From contig CAZCVY010000001.1 of NCBI GenBank assembly GCA_964501985.1, forward strand, positions 1 through 64,000: a stretch of DNA of 64,000 bases. Direction: 5' to 3'. Made by a program: the position numbers and the translations under genes. The notes under the pieces are model-generated. The model did no database searches. It was not told the DNA's origin and saw only the letters and a program-made list of their open reading frames with translations. The stretch is from Bog-366 sp964501985 (GTDB lineage Bacteria > Acidobacteriota > Terriglobia > UBA7540). Of the stretch, positions 43,439 through 51,606 are shown piece after piece (position 1 is the first letter of the stretch; each line of letters begins with the position of its first letter).

Positions 43439-44875
43439 ATGCGGAAGGTCGAACGGCGCGAATTTCTCAAGTTCTTGACCGCAGGCTTAGCATGCGGTCC
43501 GGCAATCCTTAAGGCGAGTGTGCCCAAGAGCAACGACATCCGCATTGAAGATGTGAGTATCGAATTCACGGACTACAACTACCGCGTCCCCATAAAATTT
43601 GGAGGCATCGTCAGCTCACGGATTACCCTCTTGAATGTAAACTGCAACATCAGCTCCAAAGGCGGCAAGAATGCCAAGGGCTTTGGCTCGATGCCTCTTT
43701 CCAATACCTGGTCGTTTCCCTCCCGAGTGCTTTCTTACGAAACCACTCAAGGCGCCATGAAAACCCTGGCCGGGCGCATTTCCACGCTTACCGGGAACTA
43801 CAAAGAATACGGCCATCCCATTGACCTCAACTGGGCGCTCGAGCCGCAGTACTTGCAGGCTGCCGAAGAAATCACAAATGAGTTGAAACTGCCTGAGCCC
43901 ATTCCCAAGCTCTGCACGCTGGTCACCGCAAGCGCATTTGACGCCGCGGTCCACGATGCTTACGGCAAACTCCATGGCTTGAACTGCTACCACACGTACG
44001 GACCCGAGTTCATGAATCATGACCTCGCGTACTACGTGGGACCTGAATATAAAGGAGAATATCCTGACAGATACATTCTGAAGGAACCCATACCTCGGAT
44101 GCCGCTCTACCACCTCGTCTCCGCTATCGATCCATTGGTGGATTCCGACATCAAGCACCGGGTTAACGATGGCTTGCCCGAGACGCTTCCCGAGTGGATC
44201 AAGTACAACGGGCTCACTCACTTTAAAATCAAATTGGACGGCGACGACTTGAAATGGGATTCGGAGCGTGTGCTCAGTGTGGATCGGGTAGCCACGGAAA
44301 CGGAGGAGAAGCGCGGAGTCACGGGCTGGGTTTACTCGCTCGACTTCAACGAGCGCTGCCCCAACGTGCAATATCTCGTCGATTTCCTGCACCTGGTGAA
44401 AGAGAAGTCCCCTGGGGGATTTGAGCGGATTCAGTACGTCGAGCAGCCCACCGCGCGCGATCTCGATACCCACCGCCAGAATGTGATGTTTGAGGCGGCA
44501 AAACTGAAACCGGTGGTCATCGATGAGTCCTTGACCGACCTCCACGCGCTGATGCTCTCGCGTGAGATGGGATACACCGGCGCGGCGCTCAAGGCCTGCA
44601 AGGGACAAAGCAATATGATGCTCCTTGCTCCGGTCATGGAAAAGAATAAGATGTTTCTTTGCGTGCAGGACCTCACGTGCCCCGGCGCCTCGCTGATTCA
44701 GTCCGCGAGTCTCGCTGCGCACGTGCCGGGTGTAAAAGCGATTGAAGCGAATTCCAGGCAGTTTGTGCCCGCAGCCAACGAGGGATGGGAGAAGCGTTTT
44801 CCGGGCGTCTTCCACATCACGGATGGGACTATGGATACTTCTCATCTCAATGGTCCCGGCATCGGCGCGGTCTGA
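43439..44875 (+). CDS. Tat-exported enolase-superfamily (mandelate racemase/MLE-like) enzyme
   Basis: 478 residues from ATG 43439 (AGAGGT upstream); the frame to 43313 is not needed. The N-terminus VERREFLKFLTAGLACGPAIL is a twin-arginine signal. Enolase-superfamily features are THFKIKLDGDDL (KxK), YSLDFNERC (first metal ligand), YVEQPT (second) and VVIDESLTD (third). The superfamily abstracts a proton alpha to a carboxylate in acid-sugar dehydration or racemisation. It leads an operon with a DegT aminotransferase (27 bases) and a GH3 glycosidase. Confidence 0.8.
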   Translation: MRKVERREFLKFLTAGLACGPAILKASVPKSNDIRIEDVSIEFTDYNYRVPIKFGGIVSSRITLLNVNCNISSKGGKNAKGFGSMPLSNTWSFPSRVLSYETTQGAMKTLAGRISTLTGNYKEYGHPIDLNWALEPQYLQAAEEITNELKLPEPIPKLCTLVTASAFDAAVHDAYGKLHGLNCYHTYGPEFMNHDLAYYVGPEYKGEYPDRYILKEPIPRMPLYHLVSAIDPLVDSDIKHRVNDGLPETLPEWIKYNGLTHFKIKLDGDDLKWDSERVLSVDRVATETEEKRGVTGWVYSLDFNERCPNVQYLVDFLHLVKEKSPGGFERIQYVEQPTARDLDTHRQNVMFEAAKLKPVVIDESLTDLHALMLSREMGYTGAALKACKGQSNMMLLAPVMEKNKMFLCVQDLTCPGASLIQSASLAAHVPGVKAIEANSRQFVPAANEGWEKRFPGVFHITDGTMDTSHLNGPGIGAV

Positions 44876-44902
44876 GTTGACTTCCCCACAGGAGGGGCTT
44901 TC

Positions 44903-46219
44903 ATGGGAAAACTGGCTATTACCGGTGGCAAACCGATCCGCAAGAAGCCTTTTACGGCGTGGCCTGCCTACACTCGAGAGGAAGCGCGGGGCCTGCAGAA
45001 AGTGCTCGCCAGCCGCAATTGGGGTGGCTATCCCTTCCCCAACAAGATCGCTGACGCCTTCGCGCAGAAGTTCGCGCGTTACCACGGAGCGAAATACGGC
45101 TTGGCGGTCGCGAACGGAACCATCGCGATTGAGATCGCTTTGAAGGCAGCAGGCATCAAGCCCGGCGATGAAGTCATTGTGCCGGCGTATACCTGGGAAG
45201 GCACAGTAGGGCCCATCCTTCTGCTCAACGCCGTGCCGGTGTTCGTGGACGTCGACCCGGCCACCTACTGCCTGGACGCAAAACTGATCGAAGCGGCCTT
45301 GACGCCCAAGACGCGAGCCATCCTGCCGGTGCACCTCGCCATGCGGTTTGCCGACCTCGACGAGATTTGCCGCATCGCCAAGGCCCACAACTTGGTGGTG
45401 ATTGAAGATTGCGCGCACGCCCACGGCGGCAAGTGGCGCAAGCTTGGCGCCGGCGCCACGGGCGACATCGGCTGCTTCAGCTTTCAATCGAGCAAATTGA
45501 TGACTTCCGGAGAAGGCGGCGGCATCATCACGAGCAACCTGGAATACTACGAACGAGCGCAATCTTACACAAACTGCGGCCGAGCCAGCGCGACCGATGA
45601 GTACCAGCATCGGATGATTGGATTCAATTACCGTATCACCGAACTCCAGGCGGTGATTCTGGCCGCGCAACTCGAGCGCCTGCCGAAGCAGGCTAAGGTC
45701 CGCCAGGCCAACATGGATCACTTCGAAAAGCGCCTGCGCGGGACGCCCGGCCTTGCCTTCCTCCAGCGCGACAAACGCCAGGCGCGCACCGCAGCCTACC
45801 AATTCGTCTTCAAGTATCTGCCCGAGCACTTCGGCGGTATTCCCCGCGCGGCCGTATTGGGCGCGCTCCAGATGGAAGGCATTCCCTGCGACGGCCTTTT
45901 CTACGAACCCGTTTACAGGAGCGCGCTCTTCCCGCTCGAGCCGGGTGTGTGGCCCGCACTCAGTTGGGGCCGCGACACGCCTCTCGATTTGAAGACGAGC
46001 TTCCACTGCCCCGTTTCCGAGCGCGCCGCCTACGAAGAGGCCGTGTGGCTCCCGCATCACATCTTCCTCGGCTCAAAGAAGGATACCGACGACATCGCCG
46101 ACGCCGTGCTGAAGGTCTGCGCGAACATCGAGGAACTGCGGGGGCTCAAGCATCCCGCGATCGACGTGAAAGCGATGGGCCGCGCGGAACGGCCGCGAGT
46201 GGAAAAAAGGCAGTGGTAA
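44903..46219 (+). CDS. DegT/DnrJ/EryC1/StrS-family aminotransferase
   Basis: 438 residues. The PLP lysine is Lys-198 in FQSSKLMTSGEGG; other family motifs are ANGTIAIEIALKAAGI, PAYTWEGTVGPI, VIEDCAHAHGGKW and the substrate-loop GFNYRITELQAVI. These enzymes aminate keto-sugars or, in some clades, act on scyllo-inosose-type or dehydrated acids. AGGAGG lies 9 bases before the ATG. It is the middle gene between an enolase-superfamily enzyme and a GH3 glycosidase. Confidence 0.88.
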   Translation: MGKLAITGGKPIRKKPFTAWPAYTREEARGLQKVLASRNWGGYPFPNKIADAFAQKFARYHGAKYGLAVANGTIAIEIALKAAGIKPGDEVIVPAYTWEGTVGPILLLNAVPVFVDVDPATYCLDAKLIEAALTPKTRAILPVHLAMRFADLDEICRIAKAHNLVVIEDCAHAHGGKWRKLGAGATGDIGCFSFQSSKLMTSGEGGGIITSNLEYYERAQSYTNCGRASATDEYQHRMIGFNYRITELQAVILAAQLERLPKQAKVRQANMDHFEKRLRGTPGLAFLQRDKRQARTAAYQFVFKYLPEHFGGIPRAAVLGALQMEGIPCDGLFYEPVYRSALFPLEPGVWPALSWGRDTPLDLKTSFHCPVSERAAYEEAVWLPHHIFLGSKKDTDDIADAVLKVCANIEELRGLKHPAIDVKAMGRAERPRVEKRQW

Positions 46220-46252
46220 AGTTGTGCGGTCAATCTAAGGAGGCTGAGGCCG

Positions 46253-48622
46253 ATGAGTAAGAGGACCTTTTGGTCGTTGGCCATAGCGGTCGGCGCGACA
46301 CTCGCGTCAATCTCCATCATTCTCGCGCAAGCGGGAGACTCAGCACCCATATATCTCGATTCGATGCACCCGGTCGAAGAGCGAGTCGCCGACCTTATGA
46401 GCCGGATGACGCTTAAGGAGAAAATCGGTCAGCTCAATTTGCCCTGTGTTTATGTTGATGACTTGGGAAAAGACATTCGCTCGAAACAGGAGGCGTGCAG
46501 AAAGTTCACCGCGGGAACCTACACTCAGGACATCGGTCCGGCGTGCGGATTTTTCACCCTCGCCAACGAGATTCTCCACGAAGGCGCGCGCCAGCAGGCT
46601 GAATACTTCAACGAACTGCAAAAGATCGCGCTCACCCAGACACGCCTGAAGATCCCGGTTCTGGAGGATGAAGAAGGCACGCACGGCGGCATGTTCCCCG
46701 GCGCAACGGTTTTTCCGGAGGGACTGGCGATCGGCAGTTCGTTCGACCTCGACCTGGTGAAATCGGTCTACGCCGCGGCAGCAGCGGAGTCTCGCGCCGT
46801 AGGGATTCACATCCTGTCCACACTGGTGATGGAACTGGACCGGGACCCGCGCATGGGCCGAAACGAGGAAGCCTTCACTGAAGATCCCTACCTTTATATG
46901 CGCATTGGCGAAGCGCTGGTCCGCGGCGCGCAAGGCCCGGACATTTCGCGGCCGGATAAGGTCATCGCCTTGCTTACCGACTTTCCCACCCAAAGTGAAC
47001 CCGTCAGCGGCCTGGAGCGCGGCGCTATCGAGATGTCGGAACGTTCGCTGCGTGAGAACGACATGCTTCCCTGGATTGGGGGCATTACCAAAGCCGGCGC
47101 TTTGGGCGTCATGGCGGGATACCCGGAAATCGAGGATGTTCCGGCGCACGCCTCCGAGAAGTGGATGAACGATATTCTGCGGAAGGACATCGGTTTCAAG
47201 GGAATCGTGGTGGGCGAAGGAGGAGGGATTTCGACCCTGGTCTACGAGCAAATCGTCCCCACGCAGAAGGAGGCGGGCCTGCTCGCCCTTAAGGCTGGCG
47301 TTGATGTGGGCATCAGCTACGAGCCTGCCTACATGGGAGACCTGGTCGCGAGCGTGGAAGAGGGTCGAGTTCCCATGGCGCTGGTGGATCGAGCGCTGCG
47401 CCGGGTTTTGGAACTGAAATTCCGCCTCGGCCTCTTCGAGAATCCTTACGTCAATGTGGACCACGCCGCGCAGGTCGTACACTCGCAGGCCCATCAGGAT
47501 TTGGCCCTGCGCGCGGGCCGCGAAGGAATCGTGCTCCTGAAAAATGACAAGAACCTGCTGCCCCTCAAGAAGGACTTGAAATCGGTGGCGGTGATCGGTC
47601 CCAACGCCGACGACGTGATGAACCAACTCGGCGACTATTCGCCCAAGAAAGTTTTGCAGCCCGTGACGACTGTGATCGAGGGAATCAAGGGCGCAGTCTC
47701 GCCCCAAACCAAAGTCATCCAGGCGCGCGGCTGCGAGATCACGGGGACGGACAAGAGCGGTTTCGCCGAGGCAGTCAAGGCCGCCAAGGCCTCGGACGTG
47801 GCCATTGTGGTGGTGGGAGAGAGACAACACGAAACCAACGGCGTGGACAGCCACGGCCAGCCCACCGATGGTGAAGGACACGATTTGGCAAACCTGGACC
47901 TGTCGGGAGTCCAGGAGGATCTCATCCAAGTGGTGATCGCGACGGGGACTCCGACCGTGGTGGTGCTCATCAATGGCCGGCCGCTTTCGACGCGGTGGAC
48001 ATCCGAACACGTGCCCGCCCTGGTGGAAGCCTGGGAGCCCGGCGAGCGTGGCGGCGAAGCCGTGGCCGACGTGCTCTTTGGGGATTACAACCCGACCGGA
48101 CGCTTGGCAATTTCCGTCCCCCGGCACTCCGGCCAATTGCCGGTCTATTACAATTACAAACCTTCCAAGGCTTATTGGATCGGCGAGGGCTGGTCCGGCC
48201 ATAAGGGGTACGCCGACATGCCCGGCACGCCACTCTACCCCTTTGGATACGGCCTGAGCTATACCAACTTTGAGTATAGCAATCTTCATGTTGAACCTTA
48301 TGAAATCCACCCGGGCGGCGAGGCGCGAGTGACTTTGGACGTGAAAAACACCGGCGGCCGCGCAGGTGTGGAGACCGTCCAGCTCTACATTCATGAGAAG
48401 TACGCCCCAGTTTCAAGGCCCGTCAAGCAACTCCGAGGTTTCGAGCGAGTGGCGCTCGATCCCGGAGAAACTAAGACCGTCACATTGAAACTTATCCCGG
48501 AAGATCTCCAGTTGCTCGATATCGACATGCACTGGCGAGTGGTGCCCGGCGAGTTCGAGATCATGGTGGGAAGGTCCTCGGCTGATATACCTCTGCAGGA
48601 AGTTCTCAAAGTCACACCTTGA
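46253..48622 (+). CDS. Secreted GH3 glycosidase with altered nucleophile motif
   Basis: 789 residues with a signal peptide (LAIAVGATLASISIILAQ). GH3 N-terminal barrel: MTLKEKIGQLNLP, PVLEDEEGTHGGMFPGAT, LSTLVMELDRDPRMGRNEE. GH3 C-terminal domain: EGIVLLKNDKNLLPLKK, VAVIGPNADD, VVVGERQHETNG. Fibronectin-III-like end domain: GGEARVTLDVKNTGGRAG. At the nucleophile the family usually shows VVSDW; here it reads VVGEGGG, so Glu-322 occupies the Asp position. The enzyme probably releases glucose or xylose from oligosaccharides. Last gene of the three-gene operon. Confidence 0.85.
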   Translation: MSKRTFWSLAIAVGATLASISIILAQAGDSAPIYLDSMHPVEERVADLMSRMTLKEKIGQLNLPCVYVDDLGKDIRSKQEACRKFTAGTYTQDIGPACGFFTLANEILHEGARQQAEYFNELQKIALTQTRLKIPVLEDEEGTHGGMFPGATVFPEGLAIGSSFDLDLVKSVYAAAAAESRAVGIHILSTLVMELDRDPRMGRNEEAFTEDPYLYMRIGEALVRGAQGPDISRPDKVIALLTDFPTQSEPVSGLERGAIEMSERSLRENDMLPWIGGITKAGALGVMAGYPEIEDVPAHASEKWMNDILRKDIGFKGIVVGEGGGISTLVYEQIVPTQKEAGLLALKAGVDVGISYEPAYMGDLVASVEEGRVPMALVDRALRRVLELKFRLGLFENPYVNVDHAAQVVHSQAHQDLALRAGREGIVLLKNDKNLLPLKKDLKSVAVIGPNADDVMNQLGDYSPKKVLQPVTTVIEGIKGAVSPQTKVIQARGCEITGTDKSGFAEAVKAAKASDVAIVVVGERQHETNGVDSHGQPTDGEGHDLANLDLSGVQEDLIQVVIATGTPTVVVLINGRPLSTRWTSEHVPALVEAWEPGERGGEAVADVLFGDYNPTGRLAISVPRHSGQLPVYYNYKPSKAYWIGEGWSGHKGYADMPGTPLYPFGYGLSYTNFEYSNLHVEPYEIHPGGEARVTLDVKNTGGRAGVETVQLYIHEKYAPVSRPVKQLRGFERVALDPGETKTVTLKLIPEDLQLLDIDMHWRVVPGEFEIMVGRSSADIPLQEVLKVTP

Positions 48623-48703
48623 AGGCGCATTCCAGCATACCTTCCCACAACACAGGACATGGTCCTTCCCTCGTGGTGAAACTCCTCATGAGACATACCT
48701 GAC

Positions 48704-49165
48704 TCATGCGTTCTTGCGTGGACTTGCGCGGGAATCTTCACCAGACGAAAATCCCGCTGCGTCAGGGGGCGACGCCGTCGTGATTTCATACTGCTCGACG
48801 GCGGCGTTCAGCGCCCGGAGCAGAGTCTTGGTGGGACAAGGCTTGGTGAGGAATCGAAAGACATTTCCCATATTGACGGCTAAAGTTGCCGCCTCCAAGT
48901 CCGCCTTGCCCGTCAACAAAATCCGGACGGTATTTGGCGCGATTTGACGAATTAGATACAGCAGGGTGACACCGTCCATCGCGGGCATCCGCAGATCGGA
49001 GACAACGACGGCGTAGGGCCCCTGAGACATGATCAAGTTTATAGCTTCTTTTGCCCCCGTGGCAGTGGCCACGTTGAAGCAGGAGTGCAACTGCCGCCTC
49101 AGAGCGTCGAGAATTAAGTCCTCGTCGTCGACGATGAGAATCCGAGGCTGGTTTAGGTCAGGCAT
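48704..49165 (-). CDS. Single-domain response regulator
   Basis: 153 residues: a receiver domain (ILIVDDEDLILDALRRQL, phospho-Asp in VVVSDLRMPAMDG, Lys in FRFLTKPCP) and a 30-residue unstructured tail. No output domain, so it may act through protein contacts or as a phosphate sink. It starts one base after the stop of the receiver-HDOD gene, giving a tight two-gene unit. Confidence 0.9.
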   Translation of the reverse strand: MPDLNQPRILIVDDEDLILDALRRQLHSCFNVATATGAKEAINLIMSQGPYAVVVSDLRMPAMDGVTLLYLIRQIAPNTVRILLTGKADLEAATLAVNMGNVFRFLTKPCPTKTLLRALNAAVEQYEITTASPPDAAGFSSGEDSRASPRKNA

Positions 49166-49166
49166 A

Positions 49167-50378
49167 TCACACCTCCGCCATCAAATCCGGGACTCGCGCC
49201 GCTACGCATCGCCATTCAGGGATCAACTCTCCTATCCCTAGTGCGACGAACTCCTCTTGGTAGCTTTCCAGGTTGTAAGTGGCTTGCTCTGCGCTCGAGG
49301 ATTGTTCCACTTCGTGGGCCAGGAGATTGGCGGCATAGACGGCCGAAATCGTGTCAATGGTCTGATGGGGAACGCGGTTCGGGCCATGATGAAGGGCTAC
49401 GGCTTCCACGACCGCGTAGGGTAATCCCCATAACCCCAGGAGATACGCTCCAATCTCGGCGTGACTAAATCCGTCCTGGCGTTCCTCCACCGTATAGACA
49501 GGGCATCGCTCACCGGAGGCTTCTGCTAACACTTGTTCAAAGTGTTCGGAAAGTTTCCAGGCCAAGATCAGCTTGCCTACGTCGTGGAGCATCCCTGCCA
49601 CCACTGCAATGTCGGCAAGGTGCTTGGGCACGGGCAGGCGGGCGGCGATGTGCGCGGCAAGTTGGGCGTGGTACTGGAGCTTTTCCAGGGAAAACCCCGG
49701 CAGCTCTTTTTGGGGTTTGAAGGCCCGAAAAATCTCCACGGACAACACCAGGTTCTTTAGAGTATTAATGCCGAGGTAGCTGACGGCGCTCTGGATGTTG
49801 GTAATCGAGTGGGGGATACCGAAAAAGGCGGAATTCACCAATTGGAGGACTTTTGCGGAAACCCCTACGTCTCGCTCGATGATTTTGGCGACAGATTGAA
49901 GCGGCGTGTCAGGATCCGCCAGCGCCACCGTCAGCGCTTCATAAGTGCGAGGGACCGACGGGAGGTGACCCAGAGCCGTCACCGTGCGGCGGATGGACTC
50001 ATCGTTCAACAGAGCCCGAAGATGGCACGCGCGCTCAATGGCAACGCGGAGCATTTCGGCGTCGCAAGGTTTAGCCAAAAACTGATGCGCCACGGGGACC
50101 ACCCGGAGTGCGGTAGTAAGTTCCGTGTGGCCCGAAAGCACGATGCGCACAACGTGAGGATACAGTTCCCGCACCTGGCAAAGCAGGGTAGCTCCATCAA
50201 TGCCTGGCATTCGCATGTCGGAGACAATCACATCAAAAGGGGCGGCTTCCATCAGCGCCAGCGCCGCCTCGCCCCCGGGGGCGAAGGCCATCTCCCACTC
50301 ATGGCGCTGGGCGCGTAGCATCCGGCGCAGCCCGTCCAAAATCCTTTGTTCGTCATCTACGAAAAGCACACGCCTCAT
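49167..50378 (-). CDS. Receiver-HDOD response regulator
   Basis: 403 residues from ATG 50378; the upstream extension to 50498 adds low-complexity sequence. Residues 1-125 are a receiver (VLFVDDEQRILDGLRRML, Asp in VIVSDMRMPGIDG, Lys in QFLAKPCD). Residues 145-350 form an HDOD domain (LPSVPRTYEALTVALADP, ISAKVLQLVNSAFFGIP-like segment, SAVSYLGINTLKNLVLS, GMLHDVGKLIL, HAEIGAYLLGLWGLP). Such proteins relay two-component signals in taxis or stress. The giant histidine kinase upstream on the same strand is the likely partner. Confidence 0.88.
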   Translation of the reverse strand: MRRVLFVDDEQRILDGLRRMLRAQRHEWEMAFAPGGEAALALMEAAPFDVIVSDMRMPGIDGATLLCQVRELYPHVVRIVLSGHTELTTALRVVPVAHQFLAKPCDAEMLRVAIERACHLRALLNDESIRRTVTALGHLPSVPRTYEALTVALADPDTPLQSVAKIIERDVGVSAKVLQLVNSAFFGIPHSITNIQSAVSYLGINTLKNLVLSVEIFRAFKPQKELPGFSLEKLQYHAQLAAHIAARLPVPKHLADIAVVAGMLHDVGKLILAWKLSEHFEQVLAEASGERCPVYTVEERQDGFSHAEIGAYLLGLWGLPYAVVEAVALHHGPNRVPHQTIDTISAVYAANLLAHEVEQSSSAEQATYNLESYQEEFVALGIGELIPEWRCVAARVPDLMAEV

Positions 50379-50641
50379 GGCGCCTCGCTTATTTGGGCCG
50401 TCTTCCTGGATCGACGGGTGAGCGGAAGTCGAGCCGGAACCCAAAATCTCCGAGATGGAAACCCTTGCCGCAGCTCCAATAATGCCCTGCCTCCCCAACC
50501 TCTTCTATCGGCCGAACCGGCAACAAACTTTGAGCGGATCAGCGATCAACCATTAGGGCTCAGTGGTCAGCTCGAGCTGTCAGGCCTGCGCTTCGAGGAT
50601 TCAGAATACCGTCTCACGTCTTACTTCTCCTGTCTCGTTCT

Positions 50642-51404
50642 TCTAACTCTATTCATTTCATCAACATAATGGAGAGAATGGTTTAACTCGCGTGTTTTCA
50701 TCAACATGATGGAGAGCCGAAAAACCGACATTTTTTCTATATGTGTTTTCAATAACTTACAGAATATCGGTTTCATTTTTTAATTCCCCTTTTCCTTCGT
50801 GACCTTGGCCAGCGAAGATAAGCTAACAACTTTAGTTTCAATAATATAGATTTTTACACAATTTTGGCTCATCATGGCTAATTCCTTTTGTTTCTATTAC
50901 ATCATGGAGAGCCGCGCCCGTTTTTTCTCCCCGGCTCCGGCATTTCAAGCTAACTGTTTTCATTTGAATGGGATAAATCTTTCGGACATTCTGACTCTAA
51001 ACTGCTAACCCCTTTCATTTCTGGTACATCATGGAGAGCCGCTCTTTCCCCTAACGCTTCGATCTGACGCCCATAGCGTTCAATTCTCAGCACCAGGTTG
51101 ATGAGGCGACGGACTTCCCGCATGTTGACATCCTGCGTTCGGCGCATCAGCAAGGCCTCGGCGTGGCTGGGGGCGATTTCCGCGGCTAGTTCGTAAGGCG
51201 AAGGACCGGCTCTAGCGACTCCTTCAGGAGGGTCCTACGCTGCACCTCACAAGCCGCCGCCTGCCGGCTCAGGATATTCCGCAAGAGTTTGCGCGCCCGC
51301 CGCTCACTGCCTTTCGCTCTCTGAATTCCGCCGGCGGCTTGTCGATCTCTGCGGCCTAGGATGTCCGCCAGCCGGCGGCAGCCTTTGACGATAGCACACA
51401 CCAC
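50642..51404 (-). pseudogene. Frameshifted ORF remnant with ALHDVxExKG peptide repeats
   Basis: Within the 1.2-kb spacer 50379-51606. The minus strand encodes a helical Arg-rich segment in one frame (51404-51186, ending LLKESLEPVLRL) and continues in another (PSPYELAAEIAPSHAEALLM, MREVRRLINLVLRIERYG) to 50950, so one frameshift near 51190 would join them. Downstream the unit ALHDVPEMKGVS recurs as ALHDVIETKGIS, ALHHVDENTRVK and SLHYVDEMNRVR at 51041-51004, 50914-50877, 50719-50680 and 50680-50642, interrupted by stops. The DNA is AT-rich. Residual 51420-51606 is GC-rich with no gene seen. Confidence 0.4.
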
Positions 51405-51606
51405 TAGTCTTTGTCAAGACAAAAGTTGTAGTATCATACATTATTTTACAAATTATGACAGTAAGTCAGAAACTCTGCCGGTACACGAAGGGAGATACCT
51501 TTGGGAGGGCGCCTTCGGGCCACCGACTGGTGCCCTCGAGCTCTTCCATCGCGGCCTGAGGGGAACCCCGTTGGAAAAGCCGCAGGGCCGAATAGCGGGC
51601 CCTGCG

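Noticed and set aside
43616..46060. 814-codon minus-strand frame
   Set aside because: It overlaps the enolase-superfamily and DegT genes, whose active-site motifs are intact on the plus strand.
46340..48394. 684-codon minus-strand frame
   Set aside because: Antisense of the GH3 glycosidase; high GC keeps the mirror frame open.
50642..51043. CRISPR array from the recurring CATGGAGAGCCG words
   Set aside because: Spacing is irregular (0-160 bases), units differ from each other, and they keep a common reading frame; no cas genes.
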